The notes under the pieces: model-generated | Database searches by the model: none | What the model saw: the letters and a program-made list of their open reading frames with translations, nothing else | What the model was told of the DNA's origin: nothing | Program-made: the position numbers and the translations under genes | NCBI RefSeq assembly: GCF_016790065.1 | Contig: NZ_JAEUPY010000442.1 | Location: 1 to 35,931, forward strand | DNA: 35,931 nt | From: Steroidobacter sp. | GTDB lineage: Bacteria > Pseudomonadota > Gammaproteobacteria > Steroidobacterales > Steroidobacteraceae | Reading direction: 5' to 3' | Part shown: positions 25,679-34,564 of the stretch, piece by piece | Numbering within the stretch: position 1 is the first letter of the stretch | How the letters are laid out: every line of letters begins with the position of its first letter

Positions 25679-26863
25679 TCAAGCCGGCTGCGGCTGCATG
25701 GCGTAGCTGCGCAGGGTGTTGGCGAAGTCCTGCAGCACTTTGATGCGGCTGGCTTCAGCTTGCGCGATCAGGTCGTGCAGGTGCTGGATCAGCTTGTCGT
25801 TGCTCATGTGCGCGCCGCTCCACATCACCGCCAGGCGTTCGCGGAATTCGTGGACGGTCTTGAGCGTTTGATTGGCCGCAAGCACCTCGCTCAAGCGCGA
25901 CTTCGCATTCACATCCAGCAACGCCGGTTCGCGAACCAGCAGCTTGCGCACGCGACGGCTCAACGCACCGCCGGCCAACTGCAGCTCTTCTTTGAACACC
26001 GGCAACGTCACGTGGCGAGTGTAATCACGCAGCACATGCATGCGATTCACAATCACGGCACGCACATTCTCCAGATCGATCTGCACGCGCGGCGCGACCT
26101 TCGCCGGCTCCGGCGCAGTCCGTAACACGCGAGCCAACCCCAGCGCTTTGAAGATGCGGATGTAGAACCAACCGATATCGACCTCCCAGCGCTGCACCGA
26201 GAACTTGGCCGAGCTGGGGAAGGCATGGTGATTGTTGTGCAGTTCCTCGCCGGCCAGCAGCAAGCCCCAGGGCACGACGTTGCGAGCCGCATCGGCGCAT
26301 TCGAAATTGCGATAACCGTAGTAATGGCCGATGCCGTTGACCACGCCGGCCGCCAGCAGCGGATTGGCCATCAGCTGCGCCGACATGATGATGATGCCGG
26401 GAATGCCGAACAGCACCAGGTCCACCACGATCAGCAACACGATGCCCATGTTGCGATACTTCATGTAGACGTTGCGTTCCATCCAGTCATCGGGCGTGCC
26501 GCGACCGAACTTCTCCGTCACTTCCGGATCGCGGGCCGCGGCCTGATACAGCTCGGCGCCTTCCAACAACACCTTCTTCAAACCGACGATCACCGGGCTG
26601 TGCGGGTCTTCGGCAGTCTCGCAACGAGCGTGGTGTTTACGATGCACGGCCACCCATTCTTTGGTGACGATGCCCGAGGTCATCCACAGCCAGAAGCGGA
26701 AGAAGTGGCGTAGCGCCGGGTGCAGATCCAGGCTGCGATGCGTGGCATCCCGGTGCAGATACAAGGTCACGCCCATGAACGTGATCTGGATGAACACGAA
26801 GGTCACCAGCACATAACCCCAGAAACTGAGGTTGAAGACGCCGTATAGAAAATCTAGGTTCAC
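25679..26863 (-). CDS. Membrane fatty acid (acyl-lipid/acyl-CoA) desaturase
   Basis: This 394-residue integral-membrane di-iron desaturase would introduce a double bond into acyl chains, adjusting membrane fluidity. Histidine boxes are HRDATH at 37-42, HRKHH at 74-78 and HNNHH at 209-213, with an extra His180 in NGIGHYYGYRN; the box spacing fits the OLE1/DesA delta-9 class. Four or so hydrophobic spans surround them. I start at the GTG at 26863 (VNLDFLYGVF), with AGGGG before it. An ATG at 26947 would add 28 residues but overlaps the -35 of the promoter seen at 26921-26949. The residues beyond about 270 form a longer C-terminal helical tail. Confidence 0.92.
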   Translation of the reverse strand: MNLDFLYGVFNLSFWGYVLVTFVFIQITFMGVTLYLHRDATHRSLDLHPALRHFFRFWLWMTSGIVTKEWVAVHRKHHARCETAEDPHSPVIVGLKKVLLEGAELYQAAARDPEVTEKFGRGTPDDWMERNVYMKYRNMGIVLLIVVDLVLFGIPGIIIMSAQLMANPLLAAGVVNGIGHYYGYRNFECADAARNVVPWGLLLAGEELHNNHHAFPSSAKFSVQRWEVDIGWFYIRIFKALGLARVLRTAPEPAKVAPRVQIDLENVRAVIVNRMHVLRDYTRHVTLPVFKEELQLAGGALSRRVRKLLVREPALLDVNAKSRLSEVLAANQTLKTVHEFRERLAVMWSGAHMSNDKLIQHLHDLIAQAEASRIKVLQDFANTLRSYAMQPQPA

Positions 26864-26920
26864 GGGTGCCCCTGCAAAGGCCGCAAAGCTTATAGGATAA
26901 GGAAAAATGCTGGCCGGCCG

Positions 26921-26949
26921 ACTATAACGGAGCCTGAAAGCCCCCACAA
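26921..26949 (-). promoter_or_regulatory. Sigma-70-like promoter for the desaturase gene
   Basis: On the minus strand, TTGTGG (26944-26949) is separated by 17 bp from TATAGT (26921-26926). Transcription would begin near 26914, about 50 bases before the GTG start at 26863. This rules out the upstream ATG at 26947. Confidence 0.5.
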
Positions 26950-27054
26950 ATGAGCCGTTCCCTTAAGCGGTGCGTGCCCGGCGTTGCTTACTGTGATGGT
27001 AAATCGCCGGCTTTCAATGACCTGAACTGCATTGGGGCTGCAATCTGAGCTGTC

Positions 27055-27870
27055 ATGCCTGAACTTCCTGAAGTAGAAACCACCCGTCGCGGCATCGAGT
27101 CCTCGGTCGTCGGACACGGCATCGCTAAAGTCATCGTGCGCGAACCGCGGCTCCGCTGGCGCGTGCCCAAGCAATTGCCTGAACTTGCGGCCGGCCAGCG
27201 GGTGGTTCAGCTGCGACGGCGGGCCAAGTATCTGGTGTTCGACTTGGAACGCGGCAGCATGATCCTGCACCTCGGCATGTCGGGCAGCCTGCGCGTGCTG
27301 CCCAGCGCGACACCGCCGTCCATGCACGACCACGTCGATATCGTGATGGATACCGGCCTATGCCTGCGCTTCAACGACCCGAGACGGTTCGGCAGTTTGT
27401 TGTGGACCGACGGCGATCCGTTACAACACAAGTTACTCAAGTCGCTGGCACCCGAGCCGCTTTCTGACGAGTTCCATGGCGAGTATCTGGCGCGGGCCGC
27501 GAAGGGTCGCAGCGTCGCGATCAAGCAGCTCATCATGAACGGCCAGGTCGTGGTCGGCGTTGGAAACATTTATGCGAGCGAAGCACTGTTCCGCGCCGGC
27601 GTGCGCCCGCGCCGGTCTGCGGGTCGACTGAAGCGGCCCGAGTTCGATGCGCTGGTGAAATCCATCAAAGCAGTGCTGAGCGATGCGATTCGCGAGGGCG
27701 GCACGACGCTGCGCGATTACATCAACCCGGAGGGCATGCCGGGTTACTTCAGACAGAAGTTATATGTGTACGAGCGCACCAAAGATCCGTGTCGAGTGTG
27801 TAAGACACCGATCAAACATTTGGTGCAAGGACAAAGATCGACTTACTTTTGTCCGCAATGCCAGAAGTGA
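27055..27870 (+). CDS. mutM: Formamidopyrimidine-DNA glycosylase
   Basis: This base-excision-repair enzyme removes 8-oxoguanine and formamidopyrimidines. The 271-residue protein starts MPELPEVETTRRG, giving the catalytic Pro2 and Glu3. It has the LHLGMSGSLR loop, the FNDPRRFG segment, the helix-two-turn-helix NGQVVVGVGNIYASE, and a C-terminal zinc finger with Cys246, Cys249, Cys266 and Cys269 and conserved Arg261. It is divergent from the desaturase, with 191 bases between the starts. Confidence 0.98.
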   Translation: MPELPEVETTRRGIESSVVGHGIAKVIVREPRLRWRVPKQLPELAAGQRVVQLRRRAKYLVFDLERGSMILHLGMSGSLRVLPSATPPSMHDHVDIVMDTGLCLRFNDPRRFGSLLWTDGDPLQHKLLKSLAPEPLSDEFHGEYLARAAKGRSVAIKQLIMNGQVVVGVGNIYASEALFRAGVRPRRSAGRLKRPEFDALVKSIKAVLSDAIREGGTTLRDYINPEGMPGYFRQKLYVYERTKDPCRVCKTPIKHLVQGQRSTYFCPQCQK

Positions 27871-27946
27871 CGCTTGCATCGCTGACGGGATGCCGCTGTG
27901 GATTTTTCTTTTTTCTCGGGCCGGAGCCGAGACTGAGGCAAGCGCG

Positions 27947-28441
27947 CTAGTCCTGTGCGCGTCGCTTCGCCCAGGCTCGTTGTAAAGCGGCTTCCACTTT
28001 GGGATGCACGAACTGCGCGACGTTGCCGCCGAGGCTGGCGATTTCACGCACCAAGGTCGAGGAAATAAAATTGAACTGTTCGGTGGGCGTCAAGAACACG
28101 TAATCCACCTTATCCGACAGATGTCGGCTCATGGTGGCGAGCTGAAATTCGAATTCGAAATCCGACACCGCTCGCAACCCGCGCACCACCACGTTCAGTC
28201 CGTGTTGCCGAGCGAACTCGACCGTGAGGCCCGAGTAACCGGTGATCTCGACGTTGGGAATGCCCAGCAATACTTCGCGCGCCAGCTCGACGCGTTCTTC
28301 CAGCGTGAACAGCGGCGCCTTGCCCGGATTGGCTGCCACCGCCACCACCACTCGATCGAAAATGCCGGCGGCTCGACGCACCAGGTCGTAGTGGCCGTTG
28401 GTGATCGGATCGAAGGTGCCGGGATACATGGCGCCGGTCAT
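27947..28441 (-). CDS. coaD: Phosphopantetheine adenylyltransferase
   Basis: It catalyses the penultimate step of coenzyme A synthesis. The 164-residue nucleotidyltransferase has [19 protein letters not shown] with the T/HxGH signature, [16 protein letters not shown], and [10 protein letters not shown] with the second phosphate-binding element. The start overlaps the rsmD stop as ATGA (28438-28441), so the two are coupled, a common order in bacteria. With coaBC earlier in the window, two CoA genes lie about 4 kb apart. Confidence 0.98.
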   Translation of the reverse strand: MTGAMYPGTFDPITNGHYDLVRRAAGIFDRVVVAVAANPGKAPLFTLEERVELAREVLLGIPNVEITGYSGLTVEFARQHGLNVVVRGLRAVSDFEFEFQLATMSRHLSDKVDYVFLTPTEQFNFISSTLVREIASLGGNVAQFVHPKVEAALQRAWAKRRAQD

Positions 28442-29076
28442 GGCAAAACCTCTTCAGCGGAATGAGCAGTCGTTGCGCGCAACAGATGATAGCCGACCTG
28501 ACCGGCTTGCTTGGAACGATGCACGGTCCAGCCGACTGACAGCGGTGGCAGCGGGATATCCGCCGGGCACTCGACATAAATATGCGCGTTCGGCGCCAGC
28601 CAACCGCGCGCCAGGCTGGCGAACACGCTTGCCAACAACGTCGACGCGAACGGCGGATCCAGGAACACCACATCGAACGGCTGGGCCGGTCGCTCCAGGA
28701 AACGGACCGCGTCTTCGATTTTGACGGTAGCGCCGGTGGCGCCGAGTCGCTCCAAGGTCTGGGTCAGATGGCGGCCGACTTGCGGCTCGCGGTCTACGAA
28801 TGTGACCGCCGACGCGCCACGCGACAGCGCCTCGATCCCCAGAGCGCCGCTGCCGGTGAACAAGTCCAAGCAGCGAGCGCCGACGATGTGCGGCTGTAAC
28901 CAGTTGAACAATGTCTCGCGCACCCGATCGGGCGACGGCCGGATCGCATCGATGGCGGGAAAGTCGATCTGCCGGCCGCGCCAGCGTCCACCCACGATCC
29001 GCAGGCGGTTCGGCGCGGTGCCGTTCCGGGCGGGGGATTTGCCGACGGGGCGGCGATTGCTGGGGGCTCTGGCCAT
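28438..29076 (-). CDS. rsmD: 16S rRNA (guanine966-N2)-methyltransferase
   Basis: It methylates G966 of 16S rRNA with SAM. The 212-residue protein starts with a basic tail ([13 protein letters not shown]) and then [11 protein letters not shown], the usual beginning. [18 protein letters not shown] is the SAM motif and [10 protein letters not shown] the catalytic DPPF motif. Its stop overlaps coaD by four bases. It is divergent from ftsY across 89 bases, as in E. coli. Confidence 0.97.
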   Translation of the reverse strand: MARAPSNRRPVGKSPARNGTAPNRLRIVGGRWRGRQIDFPAIDAIRPSPDRVRETLFNWLQPHIVGARCLDLFTGSGALGIEALSRGASAVTFVDREPQVGRHLTQTLERLGATGATVKIEDAVRFLERPAQPFDVVFLDPPFASTLLASVFASLARGWLAPNAHIYVECPADIPLPPLSVGWTVHRSKQAGQVGYHLLRATTAHSAEEVLP

Positions 29077-29116
29077 GCGCGCGGCGGATGATACCGCCGG
29101 TGAGCGCCGTCGTTGC

Positions 29117-29125
29117 TGTTAGAAT
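29117..29125 (+). promoter_or_regulatory. Extended -10 promoter for ftsY
   Basis: TGTTAGAAT (29117-29125) has the TGn extension and five of six -10 bases. It gives a leader of about 34 bases to the ftsY ATG at 29166. No good -35 is seen. Confidence 0.4.
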
Positions 29126-29165
29126 TGCGCGCCCCATCGCGAGACCCCAGCTCCCAAGCGCACGA

Positions 29166-30146
29166 ATGTTCGGTTTCAAGAACAAGCCACCCGCCGCTCC
29201 CCCGCCCGCCGCCGCCGAGGCTCCGCAGGCCGGCATGTTCCAGCGCCTGCGCGCCAAGTTGAACAAGGGCGACTCGTGGCTCACCTACGACCTCGCCAAC
29301 CTGATTCCCGGCGGCAAGATCGACGAGCACGTGCTCGACGAGCTGGAGATGCGCCTGATCACCGCCGACGTGGGCGTGGACACCACGGAAAGAATTCTGG
29401 CGGCGCTGCGTAAGAAAGTGGCGCGCAACGAGCTGGCCGATCTGAATGCATTGCTCGAAGCATTGCGCGAACAGCTCATGGAGATCGTCCGGCCGGTGGC
29501 CGGACAGATGGTCATCGACAGCAAGCACATTCCGTTCGTGGTGCTGGTGGTCGGCGTCAACGGCGCCGGCAAGACCACCACCATCGGCAAGCTCGCGCGC
29601 ATCATCAAAGCAGCCGACATGAAAGTGATGCTGGCCGCCGGCGACACCTTTCGCGCCGCTGCCGTGGAGCAGTTGCAGGTTTGGGGTCAACGCAACGACG
29701 TACCTGTGGTCGCACAAGCCACCGGCGCCGATCCTGCCGCCGTTGCTTTCGACGCCTTGCAGTCCGCGCAGGCGCGCAAGTTTGACGTGCTGATCGCCGA
29801 CACCGCCGGCCGCTTGCACACGCAGTCGAATTTGATGGACGAGTTGAAAAAAGTGAAGCGCGTGATCGGCCGTCTCGACGCCACCGCACCTCACGAAGTG
29901 TTGTTGGTGCTGGACGCCAGCCAAGGCCAGAATGCCCTTCAACAAGCCAAGCTGTTCAATGAAGCGATGGGCGTGACCGGCGTGGTGCTCACCAAGCTGG
30001 ACGGCACCGCCAAGGGCGGGATCGTGTTCGCCATCGCCAGCGAATTAAAATTACCCATCCGTTATCTGGGCGTCGGCGAAAGCGTCGAAGACTTCGTTGG
30101 TTTCGATGCGGCGGCTTTCGTCGATGCGTTGCTCAAGAGGGATTAA
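29166..30146 (+). CDS. ftsY: Signal recognition particle receptor FtsY
   Basis: This SRP-docking GTPase targets nascent membrane proteins. The 326-residue protein has a short Pro/Ala-rich membrane-binding N-terminus (about 1-25), the helical N domain (about 26-110) and the G domain: P-loop GVNGAGKTT at 130-138, DTFRAAA at 160-166, DTAGR at 212-216 and TKLDG at 276-280. I use the ATG at 29166 (MFGFKNK); the in-frame ATG at 28911 lies inside the divergent rsmD gene. The acidic A domain of enterobacterial FtsY is absent, as in many other groups. It is first in ftsY-ftsE-ftsX. Confidence 0.98.
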   Translation: MFGFKNKPPAAPPPAAAEAPQAGMFQRLRAKLNKGDSWLTYDLANLIPGGKIDEHVLDELEMRLITADVGVDTTERILAALRKKVARNELADLNALLEALREQLMEIVRPVAGQMVIDSKHIPFVVLVVGVNGAGKTTTIGKLARIIKAADMKVMLAAGDTFRAAAVEQLQVWGQRNDVPVVAQATGADPAAVAFDALQSAQARKFDVLIADTAGRLHTQSNLMDELKKVKRVIGRLDATAPHEVLLVLDASQGQNALQQAKLFNEAMGVTGVVLTKLDGTAKGGIVFAIASELKLPIRYLGVGESVEDFVGFDAAAFVDALLKRD

Positions 30147-30155
30147 CGCGACTGC

Positions 30156-30890
30156 ATGATTCGCTTCGATCACGTCTTCAAACGATATCCCAATGGCCGC
30201 GAGGCGCTCAGCGATCTCACTCTGGAGATCGTCAGCGGCGAGATCGTGTTTCTTACCGGCCATTCCGGCGCCGGCAAATCGAGCCTGTTGAAACTGATCT
30301 CGTTGATCGAGCGGCCGACGCGCGGTCAGGTGATCGTCAACGGCCAGAACGTGAACGGCGTGTCGCGTTCCAAAATACCGGCGTTCCGGCGCCAGATCGG
30401 CATGGTGTTTCAAGACCATAAGCTGCTGCACGATCGCACCATCTTCGACAACGTGGCATTGCCGTTGATCATCGCCGGCATCGGCACCAAAGAAATCGGT
30501 AAGCGGGTGCGCGCCGCGTTGGATCAAGTCGGCCTGCTCGGCCGCGAACAAAGCGTGCCGCTGGAATTGTCGACAGGCGAACAGCAACGCGTCGGTATCG
30601 CGCGTGCCGTCGTCAGCAAGCCGCCAGTGCTGATTGCCGACGAACCCACCGGCAACCTGGATCCGGAGCTGTCGGTGGAAGTGATGAACATTTTCCGCCG
30701 CTTCAGCGAAGTCGGCGTCACGGTGCTGGTCGCCAGTCATGATCTGTATTTGCTGGAGCATTTCCCGGTGCGCCGGGTGCGCCTGGAAAGCGGTCGCGTG
30801 ATGGACGACATTCCCGCCGGTATCAGTGCCGGTGAAAAACTGGTCGACCCGGCCAAACTCATCACCGGTGCGGAAGGAGCGCTGCGATGA
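30156..30890 (+). CDS. ftsE: Cell-division ATP-binding protein FtsE
   Basis: This ABC ATPase drives FtsX to activate periplasmic murein hydrolases at the septum. In 244 residues the Walker A is GHSGAGKS at 35-42, the Q-loop lies in FQD at 85-87, the signature is LSTGEQQR at 138-145, and the Walker B VLIADEP is at 158-164. It lies nine bases after ftsY and overlaps ftsX as ATGA, so expression is coupled. Confidence 0.98.
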   Translation: MIRFDHVFKRYPNGREALSDLTLEIVSGEIVFLTGHSGAGKSSLLKLISLIERPTRGQVIVNGQNVNGVSRSKIPAFRRQIGMVFQDHKLLHDRTIFDNVALPLIIAGIGTKEIGKRVRAALDQVGLLGREQSVPLELSTGEQQRVGIARAVVSKPPVLIADEPTGNLDPELSVEVMNIFRRFSEVGVTVLVASHDLYLLEHFPVRRVRLESGRVMDDIPAGISAGEKLVDPAKLITGAEGALR

Positions 30891-31801
30891 GCGCCTGGCT
30901 GACGCGACACGCGCAAACTTCCATCGGCTCGCTGGGCCGTCTGTCGCAACATAAGCTCGCGACGCTGCTGACGGTGCTGGTCATCGGTATCGCGCTCGCA
31001 TTGCCTGCATGTCTGCACTTGCTCATCAGCAACGCGCAGACGGCGACGGGCAATTGGAATCGCGCGGTCGAGTTGACGGTGTTTCTCAAGCGCCCGACTT
31101 CGGCTGAAGAAGCGAGTCGAACCGCCGATCGTGTTCGCCAACGACGCGATGTCAGCGAGGTGCAACTGATCACGTCCGCCGACGCGTTGAAAGGCTTCCG
31201 TCGCGACTCCGGGTTTGGCGCAGCCATCGACGCGCTCAACGAAAACCCTTTGCCGCACACCTTGGTGATTACGCCGGCCGCTGAATTTTCGACCAGCGCC
31301 AATCTCGACAGCCTGGCCGCCGATCTGCGCGCCATGCCGTCGATCGAAGTCGTGCAGCTGGATACCGCCTGGGTAAATCGGCTCAACGCCATCCTCGACA
31401 CCGTGCGCCGTGGCCTGGTGGTTGCCGCCGCCTTGCTGGCGTTGGGCGTCATGGTCATCGTCGGCAATACCATCCGCCTGGACATCCAGAATCGGCGCGC
31501 CGAAATCGAGGTCACCAAACTGGTCGGCGGCAGCGACGCCTTCGTGCGCCGGCCGTTCCTGTACAACGGCATCTGGTACGGCCTGGGCGGTGGCGTCACC
31601 GCCTGGATCATCACCCTCGCCGTCATCGGCATCCTGCGCGAACCCATCGGCCGCCTGGCCGGTCTGTATGGCAGCGCCTTCCAGCTGGGCGGCCTGGACC
31701 CCAGAGCCACCCTGATCCTGCTGGGCAGCGGCGTGGTGCTGGGCTGGCTGGGGTCTTACCTGGCGGCGTCCCGCCACCTCCGCGCCATCGAACCCACCTA
31801 G
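30887..31801 (+). CDS. ftsX: Cell-division protein FtsX
   Basis: This membrane partner of FtsE has 304 residues: an N-terminal cytoplasmic part, a first span at about 24-45 (LLTVLVIGIALALPACLHLL region), a large periplasmic domain to about 170 that would contact EnvC-type activators, and three further spans (GLVVAAALLALGVMVIVGN; GGGVTAWIITLAVIGIL; GVVLGWLGSYLAA). The family pattern IRLDIQNRRAEIEVTKLVGGSDAFVRRPF (in part) links spans two and three. ATGA overlap with ftsE gives coupled translation. Confidence 0.97.
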   Translation: MSAWLTRHAQTSIGSLGRLSQHKLATLLTVLVIGIALALPACLHLLISNAQTATGNWNRAVELTVFLKRPTSAEEASRTADRVRQRRDVSEVQLITSADALKGFRRDSGFGAAIDALNENPLPHTLVITPAAEFSTSANLDSLAADLRAMPSIEVVQLDTAWVNRLNAILDTVRRGLVVAAALLALGVMVIVGNTIRLDIQNRRAEIEVTKLVGGSDAFVRRPFLYNGIWYGLGGGVTAWIITLAVIGILREPIGRLAGLYGSAFQLGGLDPRATLILLGSGVVLGWLGSYLAASRHLRAIEPT

Positions 31802-32143
31802 AAGCCGCCACCGAAACCGACTGGTGCCACCCTAGGTACAGGGATGTACCCGCCGCCATCGGCGGCGAGCGCACGGGAAAAGTCGCGCCTTTTCCCCAAG
31901 CGCTCACAGCGCGAGTGGCAGGATGCCCGAGTCGCTGATCCAATTGGCCGCACTCAGTCACGGCATTCGTGACTGACTTTCACGGGCCGGGGCGAGGTGA
32001 AAAGACCTCAGGGATATCAATCATTTAGCTAAGCGTAATCCGGTCGGAACCTGGGGCCGCCGCCGGAACTTTCAAGACGACTTAGCACTCCAACATGGCG
32101 ATTGCTAAACTTCTGCCCACTTGCCTGGAGGGGAATCTTCGAC
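31802..32143. other. Intergenic region ftsX-rpoH with serial hairpins
   Basis: This 342-base gap has no convincing gene. Visible hairpins are GGGAAAAG/CTTTTCCC (31875-31882 with 31889-31896), GCGCT/AGCGC (31900-31904 with 31908-31912), and a perfect nine-bp stem (31954-31962 with 31968-31976, loop GCATT) followed by CTTTC. The last may be a weak terminator of ftsX. A sigma-E-like promoter lies near 32065. GGAGGGG at 32127-32133 is the rpoH ribosome site. Confidence 0.6.
32065..32093 (+). promoter_or_regulatory. Candidate sigma-E (RpoE) promoter of rpoH
   Basis: GGAACTT (32065-32071) exactly matches the RpoE -35 and is followed after 17 bases by TCCAA (32089-32093), which resembles the TCTGA/TCNAA -10. 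E. coli rpoH is known to have an RpoE-dependent promoter. The leader to the ATG would be about 45 bases. Confidence 0.4.
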
Positions 32144-33040
<897 letters not shown>

Positions 33041-33077
33041 ACGAAGGGACTGACTTAGGTTTATGGACCCTGTAAAC

Positions 33078-33110
33078 AAAAGGGCCGACTCGTAAGAGCC
33101 GGCCCTTTTT
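33078..33110 (+). terminator. Intrinsic terminator of rpoH
   Basis: AAAAGGGCCG (33078-33087) pairs with CGGCCCTTTT (33100-33109). Inside are one mismatch, three further pairs and the loop GTAA; a run of five T ends at 33110. It begins 37 bases after the rpoH stop. Confidence 0.95.
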
Positions 33111-33205
33111 CTTACAACGCCGCCACAGATTGCTCCCCTGCGGGGAGCACCGCCTTGTCCGAGCCGGCGAGCAACGTCAAAAAATAACCAACTGCTGCGT
33201 TATTC

Positions 33206-33874
33206 TCAGCCCTTCGTAATCGGCACGATCGTCATTTCCACTCGACGATTCTGCGCGCGACCGGCTTCTGAGTCGTTCGACGCGACCGGGTGTGCTTCAC
33301 CGGCGCCGACGGTGAGCAACCGCTGGCCACTGATGCCCTGCCCGGTCAAATACGTCGCCACCGACGCAGCGCGACGCTGCGATAGTTGCTGGTTGTATTG
33401 ATCGCTGCCGGTGCTGTCGGTATGACCGGCCACTTCGATGACGGTCTTGTTGTATTCCTTCAGCACCATCGCCACGCCGCCGAGTGCGTTGTAGAAGCCC
33501 GCATTCAAATCCGCACTGTTGGTTGCGAACGTGATGCTGCTCGGCATGTTCAACGTGATGTTGTCGCCGACTCGCGTGACGCTCACGCCGGTGCCTTCGA
33601 GCTTCTGCCGCAACTTGGCTTCCTGAACATCCATGTAGTAACCCACGCCGCCGCCGGCGAGAGCGCCCACACCCGCGCCGATCAGCGCGTTCTGCAACTT
33701 GTCGCCTTTCGTCAGCAAACCCACGACTGCGCCGGCCGCGGCACCGATGCCCGCACCTTTGGCAGCCTTACTGGTTTGCGACTCGCGTGTGTACGGATTG
33801 ACCGTGCTGCAGCCTGCGAGCAAGCAGGACACGACGATGCCGACACCGGCGAGTTTGGAAAAACGATGGACCAT
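33206..33874 (-). CDS. OmpA-family outer-membrane lipoprotein
   Basis: This 222-residue lipoprotein starts at the ATG at 33874, which has GAGGAAA upstream. Its lipobox LLAGC places the modified Cys at residue 22. A glycine-zipper-like segment (GAGIGAAAGAVVGLLTKGD; GALAGGGVGYYM) follows. The OmpA-like peptidoglycan-binding domain has ITFATNSADLN, VIEVAGHTDSTGSDQYN, LSQRRAASVATYL and NRRVEM, like YiaD-type proteins. It would anchor the outer membrane to the wall. It is a single gene, read towards the rpoH terminator. Confidence 0.95.
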   Translation of the reverse strand: MVHRFSKLAGVGIVVSCLLAGCSTVNPYTRESQTSKAAKGAGIGAAAGAVVGLLTKGDKLQNALIGAGVGALAGGGVGYYMDVQEAKLRQKLEGTGVSVTRVGDNITLNMPSSITFATNSADLNAGFYNALGGVAMVLKEYNKTVIEVAGHTDSTGSDQYNQQLSQRRAASVATYLTGQGISGQRLLTVGAGEAHPVASNDSEAGRAQNRRVEMTIVPITKG

Positions 33875-33935
33875 GGGGTTTCCTCTTGCGCTCAAAAAAT
33901 CGCGCGTCACTATGCGCCGCCGAGGCGTTGCGAAA

Positions 33936-34403
33936 CTAGTAAGGGATTCGCAGTTTGCGATAGATGAAGCTCAGCAACCATAGCGGACCGATCATCAGAA
34001 ACTGAATGTCTTTGAAAAACGACGGTCGCCGCCCTTCGTAATGATGGCCGATGAATTGGCCGATCCAGGCCACCGCAAACAACGCCACACAAACGCTCCA
34101 CAACGGCCACGGCAGATTCTGCAAACCGACGATGGACAGCATCACCACGCCGACGAACACCGCCATGCCCACTGCCAGCGACCATGACATGGCGAGGTAA
34201 TACAAAACACTCGCGAACAGAAACAGCGAACCCCAGTTCAACAGCGGCGAGATTTCTTGCCAGCGCTGCGGCGTGGGCAGCGACCACAACAGCCCGATCA
34301 AACTGATCACGATGATGGGCACGCAAATCCAGTGCAACGTTTTGTTGGTGGGATGGCGGTGACTCTCGCCGTACTCGTCCAACCATTGTTCTACGGTGCG
34401 CAT
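33936..34403 (-). CDS. Mpo1/DUF962-like membrane protein
   Basis: This 155-residue protein has four hydrophobic segments. Conserved motifs of the Mpo1/YGL010w (DUF962) family are YGESHRHPTNK at 11-21 and GHHYEGRRPSFFKD near 119-132. The yeast member is an Fe-dependent dioxygenase acting in alpha-oxidation of 2-hydroxy fatty acids, and the motif His residues are its likely iron ligands. Bacterial members are less studied, so the activity here is inferred. It is divergent from the glutaryl-CoA dehydrogenase gene. Confidence 0.9.
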   Translation of the reverse strand: MRTVEQWLDEYGESHRHPTNKTLHWICVPIIVISLIGLLWSLPTPQRWQEISPLLNWGSLFLFASVLYYLAMSWSLAVGMAVFVGVVMLSIVGLQNLPWPLWSVCVALFAVAWIGQFIGHHYEGRRPSFFKDIQFLMIGPLWLLSFIYRKLRIPY

Positions 34404-34564
34404 CGATGCCCCCTTTGCTCAACTACGCTACGCCGTCCGCCTGCTACCGACAAGAATTGTAGGCTTGGCTGGCGGCTGCGGCCAGGACACCACCGCTAAC
34501 GAAGTGCGCACCAAGTGACCGCCGGCCGGCTGCGCTATCATGCCGGCCGATCAGGAGAGCCCAC

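Noticed and set aside
27900..27946. T-rich run (ATTTTTCTTTTTTC) with a nearby CTCGG/CCGAG hairpin after mutM
   Set aside because: The hairpin lies after the T run in the mutM direction, and on the opposite strand it is followed by A, so neither strand has terminator geometry.
30569..30593. LSTGEQQR instead of LSGGEQQR in the FtsE signature
   Set aside because: A Thr at this position is, as far as I recall, common in FtsE of other gammaproteobacteria, and all other ABC motifs are intact, so it does not indicate loss of function.
30737..31777. A 346-codon minus-strand open frame opposite ftsE-ftsX
   Set aside because: Low-complexity Gln/Ala/Asp-rich translation opposite unmistakable ftsE and ftsX; not a gene.
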